A DNA stretch of 64,000 nt from Brachyspira hyodysenteriae ATCC 27164 (GCF_001676785.2 NZ_CP015910.2:496001-560000), one strand, 5' to 3'; shown: positions 8,277-17,429, numbered from the stretch's first letter. Numbers and translations: made by a program. The notes: a model not told the origin generated them from the sequence alone.

Positions 8277-8484
8277 TACATACCCCGCCCTTTATTTTTT
8301 ATTGTTTAATTTAGGATTTTAATTTTTATTATCTTTATAGCTTTATCATAAATTATAGACCCCACCCAAGTTTTTATTAGATTTAGAATGCATTCAACGC
8401 ACGGTGAACTAAATTTTTGTGTATAATGAAATTGAATTGATAATTAAGTTTATATTTTTATCTAAATTCTGCGTGCGGTAAGTT
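8277..8484 (-). repeat. Truncated copy D of palindromic element, inverted relative to C
   Basis: Contains CATACCCCGCCC (8281), ACCCCACCCAAG (8359), GAATGCATTCAACGCACGG (8386) and ATTCTGCGTGCGG (8466). These are four of the six boxes at normal spacing, read as the reverse complement of copy C. The last two boxes are missing, and the element stops just before the 3' end of the broken DUF3226 gene (stop codon 8501-8503). Confidence 0.8.
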
Positions 8485-8500
8485 GATGAAAATATAAGAA

Positions 8501-9082
8501 TTAATTTCCATTAACAAAATGTTTATCAAAAAAAATTTTCAATGGTATTAAATAATCACTATCTATATTCCAAATTTCATTATTGGTATAATCTCTTTTA
8601 TCTTCCTTAATTTCTTTTTTATTATCTACTTTTATAGATTCTAAATATGCATATACTTTTGATTTATTTACTGGAATATTTGTGTCATTTAATGCTTCTA
8701 TACATTTTGTATAATTATCAAAACAATTCATTATTTCTTTTCTTACAGCAATATTAATTAGTATGTTTTCTAAATTACCATTATCTTTATTATTTGGAAA
8801 TAAAAATATATCTTCATCATGTAAATTATAATTTGTTAAATTGTTTTTTATATTATCAATAGAATTTTGTATATCGTTATCAGCATCAAATATTACAATT
8901 AATTTATGATTATCATCAATATATTTTTTTATATGAATTATTTTCTTTTCATTAAAACTGTTACCATTATTTATTTCTATCTTAATATTTTAATTAAAAT
9001 TATTATAATTATGTTTTATATAATCTTCTAAAAATTTTTTATCAGCTTTACCTTTAACTAATATTAAATATTTTTGATTCAT
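8501..9082 (-). pseudogene. DUF3226 (TOPRIM-like) protein, interrupted by one stop codon
   Basis: Reading from the ATG at 9082 gives 193 codons with a single in-frame TAA at codon 31 (8992-8990); all other codons remain open, so this is a nonsense mutation or a base-call error and not a frameshift. Before the stop, YLILVKGKADKKFLEDY corresponds to the family's VEGxxDxxF start, with the usual catalytic Glu replaced by Lys. After it, LIVIFDADND is the TOPRIM-type DxD motif, and FLFPNNKDNGNLENIL matches the PxN...GxLE segment of DUF3226. Only two bases separate it from the ATPase stop, so the pair was co-expressed. Possibly an inactivated nuclease partner; no internal start would restore the domain. 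Confidence 0.75.
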
Positions 9083-9084
9083 AA

Positions 9085-10122
9085 TTAGTACCTTATATCA
9101 GAATCATTTTCGAGTAATTCTTTAATGTTATCCATATCATAATTATATGATTGAAATCCTTCATTTTCTGTATTGACTATATTGATAACATTTACAGTAT
9201 CTTTTATATCATTAAACTCATCATTAACTATTTCAGATAAAAATTTTAATACTTCATAGCTATGAGTTGTGAAGAACATTTGAATGTCATTATTTTTACT
9301 TAGATTTAATATGCTTCTTAATAAATGTTTAATAGTTTTATGATGAAGCCCATTTTCTATTTCATCAACTAAAATAGTATTATATTTATTTGTTATTATA
9401 GGTAATATAATAGATAAATATTTTTTTAATCCATCACCCATTAAATTTAATAATACTAATTCATTTATACCATCAATATTTATATATATATCATTTTTTA
9501 GCATACTAATTGCTTTTATATCTTTATTGAAAAATGAAATCATTTTTAGTAATTCTTCTTCATTTTTATTTTTTAATATTTCTACTAAATAATTACTTAA
9601 TGAATGATATTCTACTGTATTAGGTATATAAGCTTCTCTTTTACTATCTATATTTTCAGATTTTCTGCTCATCATAAATATAGTATTATTAATATTAGGT
9701 ATGGTTATTTTTTTTTCTTCTATGGTATTAGTATCTTCATTAGAAATAATCATATTGTAATTTAACTCAATATTATCATCATTAATCATTTTTTCATCTT
9801 TAAATATTGGGCTTATATTTATATTATAGCTTATATTATTATCTTCATTGTAATTCAAATTTATATTGTTATTATAGTCAAAATTATGAAATAGGGTTCT
9901 TATTTCTGCTTTATTTTCTGTGAATCTGTTTATAGCTTTTATATTTTCAATTATCTTAATACGAGATTCTGATAAAATAAGCATTAAAGCTTCAAGTACG
10001 CTTGTTTTTCCGCAGTTATTTTTGCCAACTAGAAAATTTATTTTTTTTATATTATCTATCTTTAATTTATCAAAGCCTCTGAAATTTTCTATATATAAGT
10101 TTTTAATCATAATAAAATCCAT
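9085..10122 (-). CDS. AAA ATPase of the OLD/AAA_15-21 type
   Basis: ABC/SMC-like ATPase of 345 residues, the kind found in overcoming-lysogenization-defect and other phage-defence pairs. IKNLYIENFRGF is the typical N-terminal strand, GKNNCGKTS (residues 33-41) is Walker A, and TILVDEIENGLHH is Walker B with the following D-loop His. FFTTHSYEVL is the switch histidine region. The insertion between them is Asn/Ile-rich. A second Met at 10110 fits the family start better, but no clear ribosome site decides between them. It lies upstream of, and nearly touches, the broken DUF3226 gene. The ATPase itself looks intact. Confidence 0.85.
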   Translation of the reverse strand: MDFIMIKNLYIENFRGFDKLKIDNIKKINFLVGKNNCGKTSVLEALMLILSESRIKIIENIKAINRFTENKAEIRTLFHNFDYNNNINLNYNEDNNISYNINISPIFKDEKMINDDNIELNYNMIISNEDTNTIEEKKITIPNINNTIFMMSRKSENIDSKREAYIPNTVEYHSLSNYLVEILKNKNEEELLKMISFFNKDIKAISMLKNDIYINIDGINELVLLNLMGDGLKKYLSIILPIITNKYNTILVDEIENGLHHKTIKHLLRSILNLSKNNDIQMFFTTHSYEVLKFLSEIVNDEFNDIKDTVNVINIVNTENEGFQSYNYDMDNIKELLENDSDIRY

Positions 10123-10185
10123 TGAATTTAAATTAATCTGAAATTAAATATCGGAGTTTTAGAAAAAAAATAGAGTTTATTAATT

Positions 10186-10213
10186 TTTACATTTATAAAT
10201 TATATGCTATAAT
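10186..10213 (+). promoter_or_regulatory. hisA promoter
   Basis: TTTACA (10186-10191), 16-base spacer, TATAAT (10208-10213), about 28 bases upstream of the hisA start. Confidence 0.6.
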
Positions 10214-10241
10214 AAATAATAATATTTTGAGGGGATTGAAG

Positions 10242-10958
10242 ATGTATATACTGCCTGCAATAGATTTAAAAAACGGAGAAGTTGTACGACTTGTAGAAGG
10301 TAATTATGATAATAAAACAACTTATTTTAATGATCCTTTAGAAGTTTTGGATTTCTTTATTGAAAGCGGAAGCAGTTATTTGCATGTAGTTGATTTGGAT
10401 GGTGCAAGCGACGGAGAAACTATTAATTTTAAAACTATAGAAAAAGTAATAAAGAAATGCGATTTATTTGTAGAAGTGGGCGGCGGTATAAGAAATGAAG
10501 ACACTATAAAAAAGTATTTGGATATAGGTGTAAAAAGAACAATATTAGGAACTGCTGCTGTTGAAAATATTGATTTTACTAATGATATGATTAATAAATA
10601 TAAAGAGCATATAGCAGTATCTATAGATTCAAGAGATAGAATGATAGCAGTTAAAGGCTGGAAAGAAATTAATAAACAAGATTCTGTAGAGTTTTGTATG
10701 AAATTAGATAGTATGGGGATAGATACTATTATATATACAGATATTTCAAAGGATGGTAAACTTTCCGGTACTAATTTAGATATTTATAAAGAGTTAAGAG
10801 AAAAAATTTCATGCAATATTATAGCTTCAGGCGGTGTAACTTTTGAAGATGAAATTATAAAATTGAGAGATATGAAAATTAATGGTGCTATAGTTGGAAA
10901 AGCTATATATGAAGGTAAAATAGATTTAAAAAAGATAATAGAAATAGCAAAGCAGTAA
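10242..10958 (+). CDS. hisA: Phosphoribosylformimino-AICAR ribotide isomerase
   Basis: Fourth step of histidine biosynthesis: isomerises ProFAR to PRFAR on a TIM barrel. MYILPAIDLKNGEVVRLVEG carries the catalytic Asp of strand 1, EVGGGIRNEDTI the first phosphate-binding loop, and YTDISKDGKLSGTN the second catalytic Asp (TDI..DG). IIASGGV is the last phosphate loop. The 238 residues match the family. GAGGGG at about 10230 supports the ATG at 10242 over an upstream TTG at 10227. No other his gene lies nearby, so it is detached from a his operon here. Confidence 0.95.
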   Translation: MYILPAIDLKNGEVVRLVEGNYDNKTTYFNDPLEVLDFFIESGSSYLHVVDLDGASDGETINFKTIEKVIKKCDLFVEVGGGIRNEDTIKKYLDIGVKRTILGTAAVENIDFTNDMINKYKEHIAVSIDSRDRMIAVKGWKEINKQDSVEFCMKLDSMGIDTIIYTDISKDGKLSGTNLDIYKELREKISCNIIASGGVTFEDEIIKLRDMKINGAIVGKAIYEGKIDLKKIIEIAKQ

Positions 10959-11039
10959 TTTTATGTAGTAATAACAGTATTATATATAATTATTAATTTT
11001 TGTGGGGGTATCATAAAAATTGTGAGTGTATAGTAAATT

Positions 11040-11053
11040 AGCCAAAGTTGGCT
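11040..11053. repeat. Short perfect inverted repeat before the FkbM gene
   Basis: AGCCAA-AG-TTGGCT, a 14-base dyad whose last T starts a TTGACA hexamer (11053-11058). No strong -10 follows (TTTATT region near 11075). It could be an operator overlapping a weak promoter. The rest of the 10959-11090 spacer is featureless apart from a GTGGGGG run. Confidence 0.35.
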
Positions 11054-11090
11054 TGACATAATTAGCGAACAATTTTTATTATCAATAATT

Positions 11091-12050
11091 ATGGAAAAAA
11101 TAAATAAAATATTTAATGAATGCAGAACTATAGTTAGTAAAAACTTATCTAAAGAAGAAATAGAAAAAATAGAAAATAATGATAATTTTATCAAAGCTAT
11201 GAAAGAAGAAAATAATAATAGTTTTGATGTATTTTATAATATGCTTGAAGAGTCTTATTCAAAAGATTTATTTGAAAAAATAGTAAGATACAGGTATATG
11301 CTTGCTTTTAATAAAGATGCTTATACTAATTCTAAAGAAAAGATAAAATTGAGTATAAAGTATGGCTCTATTAATATATTTTCATGGGGATTAAAAAGAT
11401 TTTTATTTGCTTTACAAAAGTACAAATATCCTAAAGAAATAGAAAATTTTTTGCTTTTCTATATATTCGGACTCGAGCAATATAATATAAAAAATATTTT
11501 TGAAGTTAATAATGATAGTGTAATATTTGATGTAGGTGCTTGGAAAGGTGATACAGCTTATTTCTTTTCTAAGAAATGTAATGATAATGCCAAAATCTAT
11601 GCTTTTGAGCCGGATAAAAATGCCTATGAAACATTAAAATTTATGAAAGAAAAATACAAATTAAATAATGTAATATTAAAAAATGTTCTATTTTCTAATA
11701 AAAAAGAAACTATTGATTTTGTATCTATGACTCCTGATACTCCTACAGTAAAGATGGATGCTATTACTATAGATGAATTTGTAGAAAATGATAACATAGA
11801 AAGAATAGATTACTTGAAAATGGATGTTGAAGGGGCAGAGATGCATATATTTGAAGGTGCTGTAAACACTATTAAAAAATTCCGTCCTTCAATTGCAGTT
11901 GCTGTATATCATGGAGGTGAGCTTTTTATGGAAGATTTTTATAAAGTCCCAATATTTATAAAGAAAATAACAGAAAATTATGAATATTATCTAAGAACAT
12001 TCTCTCCTTGGGGAGGAGAAACAATACTTTTTTGTATACCTAAAAAATAA
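11091..12050 (+). CDS. FkbM-family methyltransferase
   Basis: SAM-dependent O-methyltransferase of 319 residues, probably acting on a sugar or other surface or metabolite hydroxyl. The first 130 residues are helical and unassigned. IFDVGAWKGDTAYFF is SAM motif I, YAFEPDKNAYE motif II, and TIDEFVENDNIERIDYLKMDVEGAEMHIFEGA is the FkbM hallmark segment. Start at ATG 11091 has no obvious ribosome site. No glycosyltransferase neighbours are seen, so the substrate is unknown. Confidence 0.88.
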   Translation: MEKINKIFNECRTIVSKNLSKEEIEKIENNDNFIKAMKEENNNSFDVFYNMLEESYSKDLFEKIVRYRYMLAFNKDAYTNSKEKIKLSIKYGSINIFSWGLKRFLFALQKYKYPKEIENFLLFYIFGLEQYNIKNIFEVNNDSVIFDVGAWKGDTAYFFSKKCNDNAKIYAFEPDKNAYETLKFMKEKYKLNNVILKNVLFSNKKETIDFVSMTPDTPTVKMDAITIDEFVENDNIERIDYLKMDVEGAEMHIFEGAVNTIKKFRPSIAVAVYHGGELFMEDFYKVPIFIKKITENYEYYLRTFSPWGGETILFCIPKK

Positions 12051-12137
12051 AATTATGTTATAATTAGAATAGGCTAGTATATAATATTGACTTTTTATAA
12101 CTATACTTATAAAATGCAACTTTAGGAGATTAAATTT

Positions 12138-12632
12138 ATGGCAAGAAAAGACATGATAAATAGCGTTATAGGAGATGGTTCGTCTTTTAAAGGTACTTTT
12201 ATTGTAAAAGGTTCTTTTCAAATAGATGGGAAATTTGAAGGAGAATTAAAGATAGACGGACATTTGATCATAGGTCCTAATGGTAAAGTAAAGACAAGTA
12301 CTATAATAACAGAAAGTATTACAATAGCAGGTACTTTGATTGGTAATATTGATGCTCAGAAAGAAGTTATATTAATAGAAACAGGCAGAGTTTTAGGAAA
12401 TATTGAAGCACCTAAAATAGATGTTGGAGAAGGTGCTGTTATACAAGGTGAAATGACTATTACAGGCGGACAGAAAAAAGATATTACAAAAGTAGTTCAG
12501 GAATCTTTCACTGGTATAAAAATAGAAGATGAGATATCAGATAATAATACTTCTGATAATAGTGCTTCAAGTGAGAATACTTATAATAGTTATAACGCAG
12601 ATAATAACAATTCAAATAATAGTATTTTTTAA
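12138..12632 (+). CDS. Bactofilin
   Basis: Cytoskeletal polymer-forming protein of 164 residues. The central region (about residues 10-115) is the bactofilin beta-helix built from short hydrophobic rungs such as GSFQIDGKFEGELKIDGHL and GTLIGNIDAQKEVIL. The C-terminal tail is Ser/Asn/Asp-rich and probably disordered. Bactofilins scaffold cell-wall enzymes and cell shape and are common in helical bacteria. A TTTAGGAG ribosome site precedes the ATG. map follows after 17 bases, suggesting co-transcription. Confidence 0.93.
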   Translation: MARKDMINSVIGDGSSFKGTFIVKGSFQIDGKFEGELKIDGHLIIGPNGKVKTSTIITESITIAGTLIGNIDAQKEVILIETGRVLGNIEAPKIDVGEGAVIQGEMTITGGQKKDITKVVQESFTGIKIEDEISDNNTSDNSASSENTYNSYNADNNNSNNSIF

Positions 12633-12649
12633 TTAAGGTGAATTTATAA

Positions 12650-13444
12650 ATGGCTATAAAAATAAAAACACAAGCTGAAATCAATTTAATGCGTGAAAGC
12701 GGACATATATTGGCTAATGTATTTAAAGAAGTTGAAAAAATAGTTCAGCCAGGAATCTCTACTAAAGAAATAGATAAATTTGTTTATGATTATATAAGAA
12801 AACATAATGCCAAACCTTCATTTAAAGGCTATGGTAATCCTCCTTTTCCTGGTTCTATATGTTCATCCATAAATAATGAAGTAATACATGGAATACCAAG
12901 CAAAAAGAAAATTTTGAAGGATGGTGATATAATAGGTTTAGATATAGGTGTATATTATAAAGGCTATCATTCAGACAGAGCATTCACTTTTAAAGTAGGA
13001 AATGTATCAGAAGAAGCTTCAAGATTGGTTGAAGTTACTATGCAGTCATTTTTTAATGGTGTAAAAAAAATAAAAGATGGTGTTCATTTGGGTGATGTTT
13101 CTCATGCCATTCAGAAAACTGCTGAAGATGCCGGATATTCTCTTGTAAGAGAGTTTCAAGGTCATGGAGTAGGGGCAAATTTGCATGAAGAACCTGCTGT
13201 ACCTAATAGGGGAAAAGAGGGGGCAGGTCCTATACTGAAAACTAATATGGTTATAGCTATAGAACCTATGGTTAATATGGGACATCATGCCATTTTAATA
13301 GAAGATGATGATTGGACTATCATAACAAGAGACGGTTCATTATCAGCACATTATGAACATACTGTAGCTGTTAAAGAAGACGGCGTTGAGATATTAACTG
13401 CTTTAGAAGATGATGAGATAGTAAATAAATATCTTGGTAAATAA
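12650..13444 (+). CDS. map: Methionine aminopeptidase, type I
   Basis: Removes the initiator Met from nascent proteins; 264 residues, normal length. The five metal ligands are visible: Asp in LDIGVYYKGYHSDRAFTF (two), His in QGHGVG, Glu in IAIEPM and Glu in YEHTVAV. CSSINNEVIHGIP is the conserved substrate-side His region. It lacks the N-terminal zinc-finger linker of longer forms. Followed by a strong terminator. Confidence 0.97.
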   Translation: MAIKIKTQAEINLMRESGHILANVFKEVEKIVQPGISTKEIDKFVYDYIRKHNAKPSFKGYGNPPFPGSICSSINNEVIHGIPSKKKILKDGDIIGLDIGVYYKGYHSDRAFTFKVGNVSEEASRLVEVTMQSFFNGVKKIKDGVHLGDVSHAIQKTAEDAGYSLVREFQGHGVGANLHEEPAVPNRGKEGAGPILKTNMVIAIEPMVNMGHHAILIEDDDWTIITRDGSLSAHYEHTVAVKEDGVEILTALEDDEIVNKYLGK

Positions 13445-13461
13445 ATAATTTAGAATAAATG

Positions 13462-13498
13462 AAACTCTATTTAATATTTGGTTAAATAGAGTTTTTTA
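13462..13498 (+). terminator. map terminator
   Basis: AAACTCTATTTAA and TTAAATAGAGTTT form a 13-base perfect stem around a 7-base loop, followed by T6. Confidence 0.9.
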
Positions 13499-13673
13499 TT
13501 ATTTTAATAAAAATAATGATATAAAGAAAGTTACTATATATTTTTATAATGATATATTAAATATGAATACGCTTAAAGATAGTAGATTATATAAAGAAAT
13601 AAAAAAATAATATAATGTAAAAATTTATTATACCGATACTTTAGACAATAAAACTTTATTTTTGATTTAGCTT

Positions 13674-14504
13674 ATGAAACGTATATTTTTTATATTTAGT
13701 ATATTCGTATTGACTTGTTTATCAATATATGCTCAGGGACAATCCCTTAATACACCTAATAGAACTGCAGATACCGTTAGGACTATAGAGATTGATACAA
13801 ATGCCTACAAATCCTTATTCGACGGTAAATTAGAGCCTGCTTGGGTATATATAGGAGAAGCCAAAAGAGCAATAAATAAAGGCGATATTCCTTATGCTCT
13901 GTACATAATGAATAAAACTTTAATGTATTATCCTGATAATGCTGATGCTCATTATTTTTTGGGTTTAATATATGAAAAAGAGGCTGGAAATCCTGCAGAA
14001 CAGGGCGGAGCAGCATCTTATCGTTTAGCTATAGAAGAATATAAAAAAGCTATAAGTTTATCCACTAATCTTACTATACCGGCATATAAATTAGATGCAT
14101 ATTTCAGTCTTTTATATATATACGAGAAATTAATAGATGAAAATAATTATGCTGCTATGGAAAAAGAGATTATTAATATGGCTGAAAATACATATAAAAA
14201 CTATGAGAAAGGAAGAATCTATTTTAAATTGGCAGAACATTATGGAAACAGAAATAGAGGTACTTCTGCTGTAGATTATTATAGACAAGCTTATATTAAT
14301 GGATACAGACAAAAATTATCTCTTTTCAGAATGTCTTTAATATATAGAAGAATGCGTAATTATGTAAAAGAAAAAGAAACTTTGATGCTTGCTATTAAAT
14401 ATGATTTCGATAATATTGAACCTAGTAATTTTGATGTTCAAAAAGCTATAGTTAGAAGATTAGAAGCTTTAAAGAATGTTAGAATACCTAAGAAATTAAA
14501 TTAA
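13674..14504 (+). CDS. Secreted TPR-repeat protein
   Basis: 276 residues; residues 1-20 are a Sec signal peptide ending IYAQ. The mature part is helical with tetratricopeptide-like repeats: ALYIMNKTLMYYPDNADAHY is a clear TPR helix pair, and more degenerate pairs continue to about residue 235 (DYYRQAYINGYRQKLSLFR). Probably a periplasmic adaptor or lipid-anchored scaffold; partner unknown. The start has no strong ribosome site. The spacer upstream (13499-13673) holds two very short frames separated by a stop at 13608-13610 that cannot be assigned. Confidence 0.75.
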   Translation: MKRIFFIFSIFVLTCLSIYAQGQSLNTPNRTADTVRTIEIDTNAYKSLFDGKLEPAWVYIGEAKRAINKGDIPYALYIMNKTLMYYPDNADAHYFLGLIYEKEAGNPAEQGGAASYRLAIEEYKKAISLSTNLTIPAYKLDAYFSLLYIYEKLIDENNYAAMEKEIINMAENTYKNYEKGRIYFKLAEHYGNRNRGTSAVDYYRQAYINGYRQKLSLFRMSLIYRRMRNYVKEKETLMLAIKYDFDNIEPSNFDVQKAIVRRLEALKNVRIPKKLN

Positions 14505-14527
14505 TTTATATATATTTTTATGTTAAA

Positions 14528-14569
14528 ATAAAGAGCAGTGATATGTTTTAATCACTGCTCTTTATTTTT
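14528..14569 (+). terminator. Terminator after TPR gene
   Basis: AAAGAGCAGTGAT pairs with ATCACTGCTCTTT, then T-rich. The following spacer (14570-14804) is almost pure A/T with no structure I can support apart from the sdaAB ribosome site ATGGAGG. Confidence 0.88.
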
Positions 14570-14804
14570 TATTTAAATTTATTTCTATTTTTTAAATCTT
14601 TATTTATTAGAGTACGATATTTCATTGATATAGGTCTATTATTTTATATTAAAATATTTTTATTAGTAGTAATTATTTATAGATTAATTGTGCTTTTTAA
14701 CAATATTTGTATTTTTTTATTTTTTATAAATAAAAAATAAAAAAAAACTATATTCAAAATTTATTTATTATGTTAAATTATAATTATAAAATGGAGGTAA
14801 TTTT

Positions 14805-15479
14805 ATGGCTGGATTATTTGATATAATAGGTCCTGTAATGATAGGTCCTTCAAGCTCCCATACAGCTGGTGCTTGCCGTATTGGAAAACTTGCTAAGAAG
14901 ATTTTAGGTGAAGATGTAAAAGAAGCAAAAATATATCTTCATGGTTCTTTTGCTTTAACTTGGAAAGGTCATGGAACTGATAAAGCTATTTTAGCAGGAC
15001 TTTTAGGATTTGAAACTGATGATCCTAGACTTAGAGATAGCTACAGTTTTGCTGAGAAGGCTAATCTTAAATATGAGTTCATTCCTACAAAATTGAGAGA
15101 AGCATTTCACCCTAATACTGTATATATTGAAGCTAAAGGTGAAACTAATGAGATTGATATACTAGCTTCTTCTATAGGGGGAGGATTAATAGTTTTGGAT
15201 AAAGTTAATGGCATAGAAGTGCATTATAAAGGAGATTTCCCTACTATTGCTATAGTTAATAGAGATGTTCCAGGTATTATAGCTAAAGTTACTTCTATTA
15301 TATTTGAAAATGGAATAAATATTGAGAATATGAATGTAACTCCTCAATTTGAAGGTCCAAATAGGGGATATGCTATTATTGTTATTGGTATGACTGATGT
15401 TATATCAAAAGATATAGAGGATAAAATAAGAAAAATAGAAAATATAAGAGACTTTGTATTTTTAGATAAGTTATATTAA
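14805..15479 (+). CDS. sdaAB: L-serine ammonia-lyase, beta subunit
   Basis: Small subunit of the oxygen-sensitive iron-sulfur serine dehydratase that turns serine into pyruvate and ammonia. 224 residues. IGPSSSHTAGACRIG is the conserved N-terminal signature, with the catalytic-site Ser/His stretch. Residues from about 146 (TIAIVNRDVPGIIAKV) form a C-terminal ACT domain, typical of the two-subunit form. A strong ribosome site (ATGGAGG) precedes the ATG. The alpha subunit gene follows directly. The pair gives a serine-fermenting route to pyruvate, in keeping with an anaerobe. Confidence 0.96.
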   Translation: MAGLFDIIGPVMIGPSSSHTAGACRIGKLAKKILGEDVKEAKIYLHGSFALTWKGHGTDKAILAGLLGFETDDPRLRDSYSFAEKANLKYEFIPTKLREAFHPNTVYIEAKGETNEIDILASSIGGGLIVLDKVNGIEVHYKGDFPTIAIVNRDVPGIIAKVTSIIFENGINIENMNVTPQFEGPNRGYAIIVIGMTDVISKDIEDKIRKIENIRDFVFLDKLY

Positions 15480-15486
15480 ATATTAT

Positions 15487-16386
15487 ATGGAGTATAAAAA
15501 TATTATGGACATAAAATCTATAGAATCATTAGTGGCTTTAGCTGCTGAAAAAAAAGTGAAAATAAGTGATATAGTAATAGATATAGAAGCTCAATCTCAA
15601 AATATAGATAGGCAGACTGTTATTAATAATATGGCTTCTTATTATGATATAATGAAAGAAGCAGTTGAAAATGGGAAGAAAGATAAATTCAATTTTGTAA
15701 CAGGTTTGCAAAATGAATGCGTTGATATAGTTGAGAAATTTTATAAATCCAAGAAAAGTATATTAGGTGAGACAATAGGCGAGGTTGTAACTGCAGCTAT
15801 GGCTGTAAGCGGTTATAATGCATGTATGGGTAAAATAATAGCTGCTCCTACTGCCGGAAGCTGCGGAGTAATGCCTGCAGTACTTACTGTATGTGAGAGT
15901 AGGGGATATAAAAGAGAAGATATAGTAAAATCAATGTTTACAGCTGCCGGATTAGCTGATATTATAGCACAGATAGCAACATTTGCAGGTGCTGAAGGCG
16001 GATGTATGGCTGAATGCGGTTCTGCTGCGGGTATGGCTGCTAGTGCTTGTGCTGAAATTATGGGTGGTACTCCTCAGCAATGTGCTGATGCTTTTGCTCT
16101 TACTATATCTGCTATGCTTGGACTTATATGTGATCCTATTGCTGGATTCGTTGAAGTGCCTTGTATGGGTAAAAATGTTATGTCTGCTGTTCATGCTATG
16201 GTTTCTGCAGAGATGGCTTGTGCTGGTTTTAGAAGTGTTATACCAGCTGATGAGGTTGTATCTGCTATGAAAGAAGTTGGCGACGGAATGGATGAGAGAT
16301 TCAAAGAAACTTCTTTAGGAGGACTTGCAAATACTCCTACAGGACGTGCTATAGCAGAGAAATTATTGGGTAAATTAAATAAATAA
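15487..16386 (+). CDS. sdaAA: L-serine ammonia-lyase, alpha subunit
   Basis: Large, [4Fe-4S]-binding subunit. 299 residues. AAPTAGSCGVMPA and CDPIAGFVEVPC hold conserved Cys residues for the cluster, and GGLANTPTGRAIAEK is the typical C-terminus. Two starts are possible: ATG 15487 or ATG 15505 (MDIKSIESLV, closer to family starts), with GGAG at 15489-15492 as ribosome site for the latter. Seven bases separate it from sdaAB, so it is translated from the same mRNA. A terminator follows. Confidence 0.96.
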   Translation: MEYKNIMDIKSIESLVALAAEKKVKISDIVIDIEAQSQNIDRQTVINNMASYYDIMKEAVENGKKDKFNFVTGLQNECVDIVEKFYKSKKSILGETIGEVVTAAMAVSGYNACMGKIIAAPTAGSCGVMPAVLTVCESRGYKREDIVKSMFTAAGLADIIAQIATFAGAEGGCMAECGSAAGMAASACAEIMGGTPQQCADAFALTISAMLGLICDPIAGFVEVPCMGKNVMSAVHAMVSAEMACAGFRSVIPADEVVSAMKEVGDGMDERFKETSLGGLANTPTGRAIAEKLLGKLNK

Positions 16387-16401
16387 TTAAATCTTATATT
16401 A

Positions 16402-16438
16402 TAAAAAGCTTACAAATATTTTTGTAGGCTTTTTTATA
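16402..16438 (+). terminator. sda operon terminator
   Basis: AAAAGC.TACAAA pairs with TTTGTA.GCTTTT around a short loop, followed by T6. Confidence 0.88.
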
Positions 16439-16462
16439 TATATAATATTAAAAATTTTATTT

Positions 16463-16790
16463 TCATTCCCAACCCTTTATTACTTATGACTTTATTTTTA
16501 TTTTTTATTTTCATTATCTTTACAGTTTAATTAGAAATTTTAACGCCCGCCCAAGCTTTGTTTAAATTTAAAATATATATAACGCACGGTGAGCAAAATT
16601 TTTAATATAATGAAATTTGAATTAAAAATAAAGCTATATTTTTTAGCTTTATTCTGCGTGCGGTGAATATACTATAATTTTTTAAAAAATTGGGTGGGCA
16701 GCAAAAATTACTGTAAAATGCGAAGAAGAAAAATAATATAGAAATACCAGATATGATAGAAAGGCTATAGGGTGGGCATATGTAATTAAG
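16463..16790 (-). repeat. Full copy E of palindromic element, inverted relative to C
   Basis: Boxes in order: ATTCCCAACCCTTTA (16465, degenerate), ACGCCCGCCCAAG (16543), AACGCACGGTGAGC (16581), ATTCTGCGTGCGGTGAA (16651), TTGGGTGGGCAGC (16690), AGGGTGGGCATATGTAATTA (16769). Spacings are about 77, 37, 72, 37 and 78 bases, the same as in copies C and F. Confidence 0.85.
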
Positions 16791-16862
16791 TTATAAAACT
16801 AGTATATATAAAAAATAATTTATGATAAAATGAATTTACTATTTTTATGATTTGGTGAAAAT

Positions 16863-17429
16863 ATGTTAAATACACAAAGACTTATAATAAGAAAATTTAA
16901 TATAGATGATGCCGAAGCTTTATTTAGTATATTATCTGATGAAGAAGTTAATAAATATCTTCCATGGTTTCCTTTTAAAAGTTTAGAAGAAACTAAAATA
17001 TATTTACAAAAATTTTATTTAGATACAAATGATAATCATAATTTTTACAGATATGCAGTATGTTTAAAAGAAGATAATATACCTATAGGTTATGTGCATT
17101 TTTTAAATAATAATGATAATAATGATTTTGGGTATGGACTAAAAAAAGAATATTGGAATATTGGAATAATTACAGAGGCTTCAAAAAGAGTTATAGAAGA
17201 ATTGAAAATAAATAATATAAAATATATAACAGCCACGCATGATATAAATAATATTGCAAGCGGTGAAGTTATGAAAAAAATTGGGATGCATTATCAATAC
17301 AGTTATGAGGAATTATGGCAGCCTAAAAATATAAAAGTTGTATTTAAAATGTATCAATTAAATTTAGATGATGATAGTAAAAGAGTTTATAAAGGTTATT
17401 GGAATAAATATAAAAATCACTTAATATAA
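16863..17429 (+). CDS. GNAT-family N-acetyltransferase
   Basis: Predicted acetyl-CoA-dependent N-acyltransferase of the RimJ/RimL type, 188 residues. TQRLIIRKFNIDDAEALFSILSDEEV is the usual start of this family, and FGYGLKKEYWNIGIITEASKRVIE corresponds to the acetyl-CoA-binding region, although the classical Q/RxxGxG/A loop is degenerate (EYWNIGI). Substrate unknown. GGTGAAAAT before the ATG is a modest ribosome site. Preceded by palindromic element copy E. Confidence 0.85.
   Translation: MLNTQRLIIRKFNIDDAEALFSILSDEEVNKYLPWFPFKSLEETKIYLQKFYLDTNDNHNFYRYAVCLKEDNIPIGYVHFLNNNDNNDFGYGLKKEYWNIGIITEASKRVIEELKINNIKYITATHDINNIASGEVMKKIGMHYQYSYEELWQPKNIKVVFKMYQLNLDDDSKRVYKGYWNKYKNHLI

Noticed and set aside
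13563-13670. Two short frames (15 and 19 codons) separated by a stop upstream of the TPR gene
   Set aside because: Too short and too AT-rich to support a gene or a pseudogene remnant.
15952-16270. Overlapping open frames on both strands within sdaAA and similar large antisense frames elsewhere
   Set aside because: Shadows of a strongly supported coding frame with no ribosome sites or recognisable products.
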